Origin: Polymorphobacter multimanifer
GTDB taxonomy: Bacteria > Pseudomonadota > Alphaproteobacteria > Sphingomonadales > Sphingomonadaceae
Length of the DNA stretch: 64,000 bases
Assembly: GCF_014205635.1 (NCBI RefSeq)
Contig: NZ_JACIIV010000006.1
Span: forward strand, 62,001-126,000
Direction of reading: 5' to 3'
The translations under genes and the position numbers were made by a program. How positions within the stretch are numbered: position 1 is the stretch's first letter; the number at the start of each line of letters is the position of its first letter. Below, one piece after another: positions 1 to 8,238 of this stretch. The notes under the pieces were generated by a model. It had not been told where the DNA came from. It ran no database searches and worked only from the letters and a program-made list of their open reading frames with translations.

Positions 1-163
1 CGACGGCGCGGGCATGGCCTTGCGAGCCGGTGTCGCGACCTTCGAAGGCATCGGACGAGAGGTGGCCGATCATCTTCCACCAGGCTTTGGTGTCGGCGTC
101 CTGAGGGCCGGCGGCGAGGGCTGGAGAGGCCAGAAGCGCTGCGATGCCGATGAGCCCCCGCAT
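1..163 (-). CDS. M28-family peptidase, N-terminal fragment
   Basis: Reading from an ATG at 163 toward base 1 gives about 54 residues with no stop, so the gene runs off the left edge. It begins with a signal peptide (MRGLIGIAALLASPALAAG). The mature start contains WWKMIGHLSSDAFEGRDTGS, which matches the characteristic N-terminal motif of secreted M28 zinc aminopeptidases (a Leu/Ser-rich stretch followed by EGRdTGs). The metal-binding and catalytic residues are outside the window. It lies 8 bp downstream of the DUF2141 gene on the same strand and may be cotranscribed with it. The family call rests on this short motif only. Confidence 0.6.
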   Translation of the reverse strand, partial: MRGLIGIAALLASPALAAGPQDADTKAWWKMIGHLSSDAFEGRDTGSQGHARAV

Positions 164-171
164 GGTGCTTC

Positions 172-702
172 CTATTTCTGGCGGATGGGGCGGGGCGAGA
201 GGCCCTGCATGTAGTTGAGGACGACATCGATGCGGGTGATGCCGGGGCCGGCGGTGAAGCGCGTCTTTTCGAGCGGGGGCTTGCCGAGCGGGATGCGGGG
301 ATTGTTGGAGAAGCCGATGCCGTCGCTCCAGACGTTCAACTTGCCGTCCTCGTTGCGATCGTGGAGGGCGACCATGACATAGCTGCCGGGGCGCGGCACA
401 GTGATGCAGACCTGCATGTTGCCGCTGGCGGTGACGGGCACTTCCTGGCGGCGAATGTATTTGCCCGAGCCGAGATAATCTTCCTGCTCATCGGGGTAGA
501 ATTGCACGCGCAGGCGGCCATCCCTGTTCTTGAAGCCGATGACGGTGACGAGGACGGCGGGGCCGCTAGCGCCGGCCCCTGTTGTGTTGGGGGCGCAGGC
601 AGCGGCATCGGTGCCGAGCACCTGGGCCTCGGCCGGCACCGCGAGCAGGAGGGGGAGGGCTGCGAGCGCCCTGCACGATTTTGCCATGACCTTGAACATC
701 AC
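172..702 (-). CDS. DUF2141 domain exported protein
   Basis: 176 residues. An N-terminal signal peptide (about residues 1-26, with ALPLLLAVPAEAQ) is followed by a beta-rich domain of the DUF2141 type. Recognisable elements are the strand VTVIGFKNRDGRLRVQFYP near residue 52, the central VALHDRNEDGKLN and the GxGFSNNPR segment, which are hallmarks of the family. DUF2141 proteins are small periplasmic or secreted proteins of unknown function. The gene runs divergently from lptF (775) and just upstream of the M28 peptidase fragment. No catalytic residues can be assigned. Confidence 0.85.
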   Translation of the reverse strand: MMFKVMAKSCRALAALPLLLAVPAEAQVLGTDAAACAPNTTGAGASGPAVLVTVIGFKNRDGRLRVQFYPDEQEDYLGSGKYIRRQEVPVTASGNMQVCITVPRPGSYVMVALHDRNEDGKLNVWSDGIGFSNNPRIPLGKPPLEKTRFTAGPGITRIDVVLNYMQGLSPRPIRQK

Positions 703-774
703 CCGGGTTATAGGGAACGCAATCGACGGGGTAACCCGTCGTCTGCCCTCTCATGCCGATGGCTTGCGGCAACA

Positions 775-2049
775 ATGCGGCGCTTGCCATCTCCGCTCCA
801 ACGGATTGTCGCCAAACCCTTGCTTACCCTCACCCGCTTCGATCGTTACCTGGCCCGGCTGATCATCGTGCCGCTCATCGGCTCGCTGGTGATTGCGGCG
901 ATGCTGCTGGTGCTCGACCGGATGCTGCGGCTGTTCGATTTCGTGATGAACGAGGGTGGGCCGGTGGATGTGGTGTGGCGGATGCTGGGCAATCTGCTGC
1001 CGGAATATCTGTCGCTGGGCATTCCGATCGGGGTGATGATGGGGGTGCTGCTGGCGTTTCGCGGCATCGCGATCTCATCCGAGCTCGATGCGCTGCGGGC
1101 GGTGGGGATCTCGTATTTCCGGCTGCTGCGCGTGCCGTTCCTGTTTGCGACGCTGTTCGCGGTCGTCAATTTCGGCATTGTCGGCTGGCTGCAGCCGGTG
1201 TCGCGCTATTCCTACGAAAACCTTCGCTACGAGCTGCGCTCGGGGGCATTGGGAGCGTCGATCAAGGTGGGGGAATTCGCCAGCCTGGGCAAGGGGATGA
1301 CGTTGCGGGTGGAGGAGAGCCTCGACAATGGCCGGGACCTGCGCGGGCTTTTCGTGCGCGCGCAGGGCGAGAACGGGCAGAGCCTCGCGGTGACGGCGGC
1401 GAGCGGCACGTTTCTTTCCACCGATGATCCGGAGGTGATCCTGCTGCGGCTGAAGGCGGGCACGCTGGTGCACAGCCCGGGCGGGGGGGCGGTGCCGCGG
1501 GTGCTTAGCTTCGAGCAACATGATTTGCCGGTCAATCTGCCCAACATGGCGAGCTTCCGCGTGCGCGGCGACGGCAATCTGGAAGCGACGCTGCCCGAGC
1601 TGGCGGCAAAGGTGTTCGGAGCTGACACGCCGCCCGTGGAGCGGCGCGATGCAAGTGCGACCTTCCACCGGCGGCTGGTGCAGTGCGTGGTGATGTTCGT
1701 GCTGCCGTTCCTCAGCCTGGCGCTGGGGGTGCCGCCGAAACGGTCCTCGTCCGCGCTCGGGGTGTTCATCGCGCTGATTGCATTGGTGACGTTTCACAAG
1801 CTGACCGAATATGGCGAGCGGATGGGGTCGCTCGGACGGGTCGATCCGTTCCTGGCGCAATGGGTGCCGTTCGCGGGGTTCGTGCTGTTTTCGCTCTGGC
1901 TGTATCGGACGCTGGCGCATGTGCCGGGCGGGCAGCCGCTGGGGGCGCTCGACCGCTGGTTCGGCAAGGCGAGCAAGCTGGTTTCGGGGATCGTCGGCCG
2001 GCTGGTGCAGCGCAGCAACTGGCGCGACGACGCGCTTTCGGCGGGCTGA
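775..2049 (+). CDS. lptF: LPS export ABC transporter permease LptF
   Basis: 424 residues from the ATG at 775. The open frame continues upstream to 361 but that part is antisense to the DUF2141 gene and is not coding. LptF is one of the two inner-membrane permeases of the LptB2FG complex that extracts lipopolysaccharide from the inner membrane. Visible are an N-terminal membrane segment (RLIIVPLIGSLVIAAMLL), two more around residues 75-130, a periplasmic beta-jellyroll region in the middle, and three C-terminal membrane helices. LptG follows 5 bp downstream, the usual pairing. Which of the pair is F and which is G is taken from gene order and from the SNTIAWYVARMF start typical of LptG. Confidence 0.9.
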   Translation: MRRLPSPLQRIVAKPLLTLTRFDRYLARLIIVPLIGSLVIAAMLLVLDRMLRLFDFVMNEGGPVDVVWRMLGNLLPEYLSLGIPIGVMMGVLLAFRGIAISSELDALRAVGISYFRLLRVPFLFATLFAVVNFGIVGWLQPVSRYSYENLRYELRSGALGASIKVGEFASLGKGMTLRVEESLDNGRDLRGLFVRAQGENGQSLAVTAASGTFLSTDDPEVILLRLKAGTLVHSPGGGAVPRVLSFEQHDLPVNLPNMASFRVRGDGNLEATLPELAAKVFGADTPPVERRDASATFHRRLVQCVVMFVLPFLSLALGVPPKRSSSALGVFIALIALVTFHKLTEYGERMGSLGRVDPFLAQWVPFAGFVLFSLWLYRTLAHVPGGQPLGALDRWFGKASKLVSGIVGRLVQRSNWRDDALSAG

Positions 2050-2054
2050 GGCGC

Positions 2055-3143
2055 ATGAAGCTTTTCCCCTCCAACACCATCGCCTGGTATGTGGCGCGGA
2101 TGTTCCTCATCCGCACGCTGGCGTTCATCGTCGGGCTGGTGGTCATTCTGGAATCGCTCGATCTGCTGGGGGAATCGGGGAAGATCCTCGCAGCGGCGGG
2201 CAACAGCGAGGCCGATCTCTGGGTCTATGTGGGGCTGCGGGTGCCGCAGATCATCCAGCTTTTCCTGCCCTTTGCGGTGCTGTTGGCGACGCTGGTGACG
2301 CTGGCGACGCTCAACCAGAACAGCGAGGTGGTGATCTTCAAGTCGGCCGGCATTTCGGCGCACCAGATTTTGCTGCCGCTCATATTGGCGGGGCTGGGGG
2401 TGGCGGCGATCAACTTCGCGTTCAACGAGCGGATCGTGACGCGGGCGACCGAGACGCTGAGGGCGTGGCAGGCGAACGAATATCGCAAGGTGACCGAAGA
2501 GACCGCGCCGACGACGGCACGCTGGGTGCGCGGCGGGGATGACCTGTTCAACGCCGAGACGGTGACGGGGACGGGGGCTGCGACGCGGCTGGGCAATGTG
2601 ACCATCTATGACCGGGTCGACAACAAGCTGGTGCGGGTGGTGATGGCGGAAGCGGCGACGCCGCAGGCCGAGGGCTGGACGCTGGCGCAGGTGCGGATTT
2701 TCGATGTGGCGGCGGGGACGATCCGCAATGTGCCGAGCCTGGCGTTTCCGACGAGCGTGGTGCCGCGGCAGTTCACCACCGCGAACATCGACCCGGCGTA
2801 TGTGCCGCTGTGGGATCTGATCCCGCAGATCGGCGAGCAGCGCGCGGCGGGCAAGCCAGTGGACACGCTGGTGGCGGCGGCGCACCACAAGGTTTCCGGG
2901 CCGCTTTCGGCGGCGTTGATGCCGCTGCTGGGAGCGGTTGCGGCGTTCGGGCTGGCGCGCTCGGGCCGGCTGTTCGTGCGGGCGGTGATCGGCATGTTCC
3001 TGGGGTTTGCGTTTTTCGTGGCGGACAATTTCATGCTGGCGATGGGCAATTTCGGCACGGTGCCGCCGGTGATGGCGGCGTGGGCGCCGTTTTTGCTGTT
3101 CCTGCTGATCGGCGAGGCGGTGCTGATCCGCACCGAGGAGTAG
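2055..3143 (+). CDS. lptG: LPS export ABC transporter permease LptG
   Basis: 362 residues, starting at ATG 2055 only 5 bp after lptF; a GAGG lies across the lptF stop and supports this start. The protein opens with MKLFPSNTIAWYVARMFL, typical of LptG. It has an N-terminal transmembrane pair with a conserved SLDLLGESGKI-type loop, a periplasmic jellyroll domain (about residues 120-260) and a C-terminal block of three membrane helices. It partners LptF and the cytoplasmic ATPase LptB, which is not in this window, in moving LPS to the LptC/A bridge. Confidence 0.92.
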   Translation: MKLFPSNTIAWYVARMFLIRTLAFIVGLVVILESLDLLGESGKILAAAGNSEADLWVYVGLRVPQIIQLFLPFAVLLATLVTLATLNQNSEVVIFKSAGISAHQILLPLILAGLGVAAINFAFNERIVTRATETLRAWQANEYRKVTEETAPTTARWVRGGDDLFNAETVTGTGAATRLGNVTIYDRVDNKLVRVVMAEAATPQAEGWTLAQVRIFDVAAGTIRNVPSLAFPTSVVPRQFTTANIDPAYVPLWDLIPQIGEQRAAGKPVDTLVAAAHHKVSGPLSAALMPLLGAVAAFGLARSGRLFVRAVIGMFLGFAFFVADNFMLAMGNFGTVPPVMAAWAPFLLFLLIGEAVLIRTEE

Positions 3144-3159
3144 CCGACTGAAATTGGTT

Positions 3160-3189
3160 GCCCCAATTTTGGCCGCCCCAAATTTGGCC
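3160..3189. repeat. two 15-bp tandem AATT-centred repeats
   Basis: Downstream of lptG two imperfect 15-base units lie head to tail: GCCCCAATTTTGGCC (3160-3174) and GCCCCAAATTTGGCC (3175-3189). The second is nearly palindromic around AAATTT, and AAATTGG (3151-3157) can pair with CCAATTT (3163-3169). There is no clear U-run, so a rho-independent terminator is not established. It could be a weak terminator or a protein-binding site. Confidence 0.4.
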
Positions 3190-3236
3190 GCAATGCCTGC
3201 CTATCCGGCTGGAATGACTTCCCTGGACCTTCGGCC

Positions 3237-4379
3237 TTGAGCGCGATCACCATTCGTCCGGTGCTGACGGGACAGGACCAGGCGCGGTTCATCGATCTGC
3301 CCTGGACGCTGTACCGTGATGATCCGCACTGGGTGCCGCCGCTGAAGTCCGAGGTGAAGGGGCTGATCGGCGGGCTGAAGACCAACCCCTGGTTCGAGCA
3401 TGCCGAAGCGGCGTTCTGGCTGGCCGAGCAGGGCGGCCGGGTGGTGGGGCGGATTTCCGCGCAGGTCGACCAGCTCGTGCTGACGCATGTTGCGCCGGAC
3501 CTCGGCCATTGGGGGATGTTCGAGAGCATCGATGACCAGGCGGTGGCGGATGCGCTGCTTGACACCGCCGAGGACTGGCTGCGCGCCAAGGGGATGGCGC
3601 GGGCGCAGGGGCCGTTCAGCCTGTCGATCTGGGATGAGCCGGGGCTGCTGGTGCAGGGGTTCGATGGCCCGCCCTCGGTGATGATGGGGCATCACCTGCC
3701 CTATTACGAGCGGCTGGTGACGGCGCGCGGCTATGCGGGCGTGAAGGACATGCACTGCTGGTCGGTGTCGATCCTCAAGCCGTTTCCGGAGATTGTCGAG
3801 CGGATCGTGGCGTTTTCGGAGCGCAACCCGCGGCTGGTGACGCGGCCGGTGGACAAGTCGCGCTTCGATGAGGAAGCGGCGCTGATCATGGACATATTGA
3901 ACGACGCCTGGGCCGACAATTGGGGGTTCGTGCCGCTGACGCCGCTGGAGATCGGCTTCATCGGCAAGAAATTGAAGTCGATCGTTTTCGAGAAGCTGAT
4001 CCGGGTGGCCGAATATGACGGGGTGCCGGTGGGGTTCATGATTGCGCTGCCCGACTTCAACGAGCTGACGCGCGACCTGAATGGCAGCCTGTTTCCGTTC
4101 GGCTGGGCGAAGCTGCTCTGGCGGCTGCGCAAGCCGCAGGTGCGGCGCATCCGCGTGCCGCTGATGGGCATTCGCAAATCGCTGCAGGGACACCGTGTCG
4201 CATCGCTGATGGCGTTCCAGATGATCGAGTATATCCGCCGCGAGGCTGTGGAGAATTTCGGCGGGGAGGAGGGCGAGATCGGCTGGATTCTCGATGACAA
4301 TGGCCCGATGCGGTCGATTGCCGATGTGATCGAGAGCCGGGTGACGCGGACGTATCGGGTGTTCGAGCGCGCGTTGTAG
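3237..4379 (+). CDS. GNAT-fold protein, YghO-like
   Basis: 380 residues from a TTG at 3237; no ATG or GTG upstream in frame fits. The protein resembles a conserved group of about 370-380 aa annotated as N-acetyltransferase-like (E. coli YghO type). It has an N-terminal IRPV...FIDLPWTLYRDDPHWVPPL segment, a central GPFSLSIWDEPGLLVQGFD motif, and a C-terminal acetyltransferase-like half with PVGFMIALPDFNE and RIRVPLMGIRKS. The substrate is unknown. It stands 93 bp after lptG on the same strand. The family recognition is from memory of the conserved motifs. Confidence 0.7.
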   Translation: MSAITIRPVLTGQDQARFIDLPWTLYRDDPHWVPPLKSEVKGLIGGLKTNPWFEHAEAAFWLAEQGGRVVGRISAQVDQLVLTHVAPDLGHWGMFESIDDQAVADALLDTAEDWLRAKGMARAQGPFSLSIWDEPGLLVQGFDGPPSVMMGHHLPYYERLVTARGYAGVKDMHCWSVSILKPFPEIVERIVAFSERNPRLVTRPVDKSRFDEEAALIMDILNDAWADNWGFVPLTPLEIGFIGKKLKSIVFEKLIRVAEYDGVPVGFMIALPDFNELTRDLNGSLFPFGWAKLLWRLRKPQVRRIRVPLMGIRKSLQGHRVASLMAFQMIEYIRREAVENFGGEEGEIGWILDDNGPMRSIADVIESRVTRTYRVFERAL

Positions 4380-4405
4380 AGCGAGCCGGGGCGCGGGGGA
4401 GGTCG

Positions 4406-4741
4406 TCAGTCCGCCTTGAATGCGGCCAGTTCGTTTCCGCTCGGATCGCGGAAGTGGAAGCGTCGACCGCCCGGAAAGGCAAATACCGGCTTGGTGATGA
4501 CCCCTCCTGCCGCGCTCACGGCGTCGAGGGAGACTTCCAGATCGTCGACTGCGATGACGACGAGGGGCGCGGCGGTGGCCTCGCTGGCGTCTGCCTGCAG
4601 GCCGATGTCGACGTCACCGGTCAACGTGCAGGAGTAGCTTGGACCGAAGTCGGTAAAGGCAAGGCCGAACGCATCGGCATAGAAGGCGCGGGTTGAAGGC
4701 AAGTCGGATGCGGGGAGCTCGACGAAGCTGATACGAGACAT
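4406..4741 (-). CDS. VOC-family glyoxalase-like protein
   Basis: 111 residues. The protein follows the single-module VOC pattern: ISFVELPASDLPSTRAFYAD at the start, a central VVIAVDDLEVSLDAVSAAGG, and a C-terminal FPGGRRFHFRDPSGNELA. These are the two beta-alpha-beta-beta-beta halves of a glyoxalase/bleomycin-resistance fold. The ATG overlaps the TAA stop of the TfoX-domain gene (TAATG), so the two are translationally coupled. Substrate specificity cannot be told. Confidence 0.85.
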   Translation of the reverse strand: MSRISFVELPASDLPSTRAFYADAFGLAFTDFGPSYSCTLTGDVDIGLQADASEATAAPLVVIAVDDLEVSLDAVSAAGGVITKPVFAFPGGRRFHFRDPSGNELAAFKAD

Positions 4742-5106
4742 TATTTGCCCTCCACAGGTTTCTTGCGCGTCTTCCCGGTTTTCGGCTTGAGGCCGGCTGC
4801 ACTGCGCGCGATCCACGATCGAAGGCTGCCGGCATCGGACAGGATCGCGTTCGGCAGCAGGAGATAGGTCTTGCTCGGCGGATCGTCCGGTTGATACCGC
4901 AGCGGCTTGACGTCGGCCACTTCGCTCAACGCCGCGTGATCCGCGCCGGTCATCTTGAGAGCGAGCCCCATGTTCGAGAGTGAAGCGAACGCCTGCCCGG
5001 CGGCATAGCCGAAAACCCCGCCGAACATCGGGCGGAAGGCAAGTTCGAGGTCGTGCGGGCGCGCAGCTTCCATCGCGGCCTGCAACGCCTTTGGATCGTG
5101 CTCCAC
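4741..5106 (-). CDS. TfoX N-terminal domain protein
   Basis: 121 residues from the GTG at 5106, which has GAGG 6 nt upstream; an ATG at 5196 would add 30 residues that do not look conserved. The RPMFGGVFGYAAGQAFASLS segment followed by GLALKM is the signature of the TfoX N-terminal domain. The C-terminus is Lys-rich (KPKTGKTRKKPVEGK). Standalone TfoX_N proteins are common and usually not competence regulators; their role is unknown. The gene is coupled to the VOC-family gene through a one-base overlap. Confidence 0.8.
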   Translation of the reverse strand: MEHDPKALQAAMEAARPHDLELAFRPMFGGVFGYAAGQAFASLSNMGLALKMTGADHAALSEVADVKPLRYQPDDPPSKTYLLLPNAILSDAGSLRSWIARSAAGLKPKTGKTRKKPVEGK

Positions 5107-5246
5107 GCTGCGCCTCGCTGTTTTTCGATCGATCGATGCTACGCACACACGCGGGCTCCTGACAACGTGCATGACGATCGCGGGCTGAAATTCCATGCGA
5201 TTGCCTTGCGCGCGCAACGGACGCTTTGAGAGGGGCATTCTGCCGG

Positions 5247-6017
5247 TCAGGCGGTGAGCGTGACCCAGGTGGGGGCGTGGTCCGAGGCTTTTTCCTGGCC
5301 GCGGACGTCGCGGTCGACGCCGGCGTTGAGGAGGCGGTCGGCGGCTTGCGGCGAGAGGAGCAGGTGATCGATGCGGAAGCCGTGGTCGCGTTGCCAGGCG
5401 CCGGCCTGATAGTCCCAGAAGGTCCATATGCCGCCGCGCGGGTGGAGGCTGCGGACGGCGTCGGTCCAGCCTTGCCAGAGCAGGGTGCGGAAGGCGGCGC
5501 GGCTTTCCGGCTGCATGAGCGCGTCGTCCTGCATGGCGCGCGGGTCCCAGATGTCGTCGTCATGGGGGATGACGTTGTAATCGCCGGCGAGGACGACGGG
5601 AGTGCCGAGGCCGAGCAGGGACGCGGCGTGCGCCTCGAGGCGGGCCATCCAGGCGAGCTTGTAATCGAACTTGGGGCCGGGCTGGGGGTTGCCGTTGGGG
5701 AGGTAGATGCTGGCGACGCGCACACCGCCGACCTCGGCTTCGAGATAGCGTGACTGTTCGTCGGACTCGTCCCCCGGCAGGCCGCGCTGCGTTTCGGTGG
5801 CGGGCTCGCGGCTGAGGATGGCGACGCCGTTGAAGCCCTTCTGGCCATGGACGAGGCAGTGCCAGCCGGCGGCCTTCAAGGTGTCGACGGGAAAGTTTTC
5901 GGTAGCCGTCTTGATCTCCTGCAGGCAGGCGACATCGGGCTGGAAGGCTTCGAGCCATTCGAGCAGGCGTGGCAGCCGGGCGTTGGTGCCGTTGATGTTG
6001 TAGGTGGCGATCTTCAT
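5247..6017 (-). CDS. xthA: exodeoxyribonuclease III
   Basis: 256 residues, full length for the Xth family. It is a Mg-dependent AP endonuclease/3'-5' exonuclease for base-excision repair. Expected motifs are in order: MKIATYNING at the N-terminus, CLQEIK (metal-binding Glu) near residue 36, a central GDYNVIPHDDDIW (Asp/Asn of the active site), and the C-terminal RIDHLL and SDHAP (catalytic Asp-His). The start codon overlaps the stop of the small membrane protein gene (ATGA at 6014-6017). Confidence 0.95.
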   Translation of the reverse strand: MKIATYNINGTNARLPRLLEWLEAFQPDVACLQEIKTATENFPVDTLKAAGWHCLVHGQKGFNGVAILSREPATETQRGLPGDESDEQSRYLEAEVGGVRVASIYLPNGNPQPGPKFDYKLAWMARLEAHAASLLGLGTPVVLAGDYNVIPHDDDIWDPRAMQDDALMQPESRAAFRTLLWQGWTDAVRSLHPRGGIWTFWDYQAGAWQRDHGFRIDHLLLSPQAADRLLNAGVDRDVRGQEKASDHAPTWVTLTA

Positions 6018-6253
6018 GGCTGGGGCTCGCGGAGCTTGCCGCGCAGTTTTCCCCCCTTCGTGCGGATGAGGCGGATGGCGACGCGCTCGAAGAACAGGAT
6101 GGCGAGCAGCAGCACGCCGCCGAGCACAAGCAGTTCGACGCGCATCAGGCCGGCGGTGTTGGCGCCGGTCGGGATGGTGGAGAGGCGCCAGATGATGCCG
6201 ACCAGCAGTGAAACCGCCAGTGCTGCAGCGACGCGGACGATGAGGATGCTCAG
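6014..6253 (-). CDS. small two-helix membrane protein between erpA and xthA
   Basis: The frame ending in TGA at 6014-6016, four bases into xthA, encodes two hydrophobic helices separated by a short loop (VAAALAVSLLVGIIW, then VELLVLGGVLLLAILFF), followed by a basic tail (RLIRTKGGKLRGK). The ATGA overlap with xthA and the clean membrane topology argue it is real. No ATG/GTG/TTG precedes the first helix in frame. A CTG at 6253, overlapping the erpA stop, would give 79 residues; the first ATG (6145) would give only the second helix (43 residues). The start is therefore uncertain and the function unknown. Confidence 0.5.
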   Translation of the reverse strand: MSILIVRVAAALAVSLLVGIIWRLSTIPTGANTAGLMRVELLVLGGVLLLAILFFERVAIRLIRTKGGKLRGKLREPQP

Positions 6254-6597
6254 ATCGAGAAGCTCGAGCCGCAGCCGCAGCCCGAGGCGGCGTTGGGATT
6301 GCGCACTTCGAAGGCGGCGGCCCCGATCTTCTCGACGAAATCGACTTCGCAGCCGGCGAGGAAGGGGAGCGAGTCGGGATCGACGAGCATGGTGACGCCA
6401 TCGGTTTCCACCGCGAGATCATCGACGGCGGCAACGGCTTCGAGGCCGAACTTGTACTGGAAGCCGGCGCAGCCGCCGCCATCGACCGAGAGGCGCAGCT
6501 TGAGATCGGGCTTGCCCTGGCGCGCGGCGATCGTGGCGACGCGCGCAGCAGCGGCGGGCATCAGGCGGGGATGCACGGGAAGGGGGGCTTGGTCCAT
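6250..6597 (-). CDS. erpA: iron-sulfur cluster insertion protein ErpA/IscA type
   Basis: 115 residues. A-type Fe-S carrier with the three conserved cysteines: one in DGGGCAGFQYKF (around residue 43) and the C-terminal pair in SGCGCGSSFSI. The DPDSLPFLAGCEVDFVE segment is typical of the family. It accepts clusters from the ISC/SUF scaffold and delivers them to apo-enzymes. Stop TGA at 6250-6252 adjoins the possible start of the small membrane protein gene, suggesting an erpA-small protein-xthA operon. ErpA versus IscA cannot be settled from sequence alone. Confidence 0.9.
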   Translation of the reverse strand: MDQAPLPVHPRLMPAAAARVATIAARQGKPDLKLRLSVDGGGCAGFQYKFGLEAVAAVDDLAVETDGVTMLVDPDSLPFLAGCEVDFVEKIGAAAFEVRNPNAASGCGCGSSFSI

Positions 6598-6641
6598 GTG
6601 CGCAATGTAGGCGCAAACGGATGTTGCTTCAATGCGGACTG

Positions 6642-7904
6642 TCAGCCGGCGATGCGGATGGGGGTCATCATCATGCCGCCGGCGGCCGGGGTGGTGTCGG
6701 CGGTGAGGGTACGATCCTCGAGGGCGGGGCCCTGCTGGGCGCGCTCGGCTTCGCCCTGGACGGCAAGCACGAACGAGGCGGCTTCGAGGAAGGGCTTGGG
6801 ATCGACGGGGCTGCCATCGACGCGGACTTCATAGTGGAGGTGGGTGCCGGTCGAGCGGCCGGTGGAGCCCATGCGGCCGATCAGGTCGCCCTGGCGGACC
6901 ATCTGGCCGGGCTTGACGAGGACTTTCGACATGTGGCCGTAGCGGGTTTCGATGCCCTTGCCATGGTCGATCTCGGCCATGATGCCATAGCCGTTCATGG
7001 AGCCGGCGCGGGCGACGCGACCATTGGCCGAGGCGAAGATGGGCTCGCCATGGCTGCCCGCCATGTCGGTGCCTGCGTGCATGGCAAGGCGGCCGTTGAA
7101 GGGATCGAAGCGGCGGCCATAGCCCGAGCTGCCACGGTAGTTCTTGACCGGGACGAGGGCCGGGATGGAGGCGAGCGAGGCCTGCATCGTCTCGAGCTTG
7201 CGCCAGCTCATGAACAGGTCCTTGAAGCGGGGCTCGACATCGCCGGTGGTGGCGGGAACGAACGGGCCACCCATGCCCTGGGCGGGGGCCGCACCCTTCC
7301 AGTCCGAGGCTGCGGTAAAGCGGCGGGGATCGAGGCCGAGGCGGCGGATAAGGGCCTGGGTATCGCGGATACGGGCTTCGGCGGCACCGGTGGCCTTGTC
7401 GACGAGAGCGAGCTGCTGGCTTTCGACCACGACGAGCGGCGGCATCATGGCTTGCACATCGGCGCTGGCGGTGGCGGAGGCGCTGCGGGGCAGGAGGGCG
7501 GCAAGGGCCTTGCTGTCCTGCTTGCCGGAGAGAAGGGCGGTGAGGAATTCCTGCCGAGCCTCGAGAAGGTCGGCGCGCTGGGCGACATCGCCCTTGACGA
7601 ACTGGGCTTCGCTGCGGGCGGCGGCGAGGGCGCGCTCCAGCTTGACGAGCTCCTGCTGCTTTGCGGCGAGGGCGGTTTCATCAGCGCTGTTGCCGCTGAT
7701 CATCGAGGTGGTGGCGATGCCGAGCCATCCGGCCACCAAAACTGCTGATCCAATCCCCATGAGCTGTTGCCACGTCCCTAATCTGATGGTCATCGCACTG
7801 TCCGGGTTGGTCCCATGGGCGCGGTGCCAAGTGATGCGGTGTTCGGGGAGGCGACGCTCAAGGCTGCCATTGAGGCCCGTTACGGCCTTTGCCAGTCTAT
7901 GCAC
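6642..7904 (-). CDS. M23-family metallopeptidase with N-terminal membrane anchor
   Basis: 420 residues. The N-terminus is cytoplasmic, followed by a membrane segment (about 47-70) and a helical, probably coiled-coil, periplasmic stretch (about 75-125). The C-terminal third is a lysostaphin-type LytM domain: RLAMHAGTDMAG provides the first His and the Asp zinc ligands, and THLHYEVRVDG contains the HxH motif. All catalytic residues are present, so it is probably an active peptidoglycan endopeptidase rather than an EnvC-like activator. Starts downstream (for example at the MTIRLGTW methionine) are possible because residues 1-37 look unconserved. Confidence 0.9.
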   Translation of the reverse strand: MHRLAKAVTGLNGSLERRLPEHRITWHRAHGTNPDSAMTIRLGTWQQLMGIGSAVLVAGWLGIATTSMISGNSADETALAAKQQELVKLERALAAARSEAQFVKGDVAQRADLLEARQEFLTALLSGKQDSKALAALLPRSASATASADVQAMMPPLVVVESQQLALVDKATGAAEARIRDTQALIRRLGLDPRRFTAASDWKGAAPAQGMGGPFVPATTGDVEPRFKDLFMSWRKLETMQASLASIPALVPVKNYRGSSGYGRRFDPFNGRLAMHAGTDMAGSHGEPIFASANGRVARAGSMNGYGIMAEIDHGKGIETRYGHMSKVLVKPGQMVRQGDLIGRMGSTGRSTGTHLHYEVRVDGSPVDPKPFLEAASFVLAVQGEAERAQQGPALEDRTLTADTTPAAGGMMMTPIRIAG

Positions 7905-8238
7905 GATGCACGATCCCCCGAACGGCTCAATTTGATGATCCCTGCGACCCGGTTATCTTTGCGCAACCGGAGGGCTCCTGGTGCCTCCGAGGGGTCTGGG
8001 CCGCAGCCCGTTTCCTCATCGACAAGACCTTTGAACCAGCCGGGGGCGGCAGCATCAACCCGCCGACGGCGACAAGGGGGGCAGGGCGTGGTCATGCCAC
8101 GATGAACCGTGCGTTCATCGTGGATAATTTTTCATGACACATGCAACTTTTTCAGCTCGCGTCCGTTTCTGCACGTCCTGACCGATGAAACCGACAGTGT
8201 CGCGATAGCGAACGCGTGTTCGAATCAGCGAGGCCGAA
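7905..8238. other. 334-bp intergenic region, no gene seen
   Basis: Lies between the start of the M23 peptidase gene and the end of bcp, both on the minus strand. Short open frames here have no recognisable content. It should hold the promoter of the M23 gene. A strong hairpin with a T-run sits at 8097-8132 and is listed separately. Confidence 0.5.
8097..8132 (+). terminator. perfect 11-bp hairpin followed by T5
   Basis: CCACGATGAAC (8097-8107) and GTTCATCGTGG (8113-8123) pair perfectly around a 5-nt loop, followed by ATAA and TTTTT (8128-8132). This is the form of a plus-strand rho-independent terminator, yet no plus-strand gene ends here. The nearest genes flank it on the minus strand. A short open frame (MNRAFIVDNFS) runs through the hairpin. 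Confidence 0.45.

Noticed and set aside
361-774. Upstream extension of the lptF reading frame
   Set aside because: It is antisense to the DUF2141 gene, has unlikely composition, and LptF homologues start near the ATG at 775.
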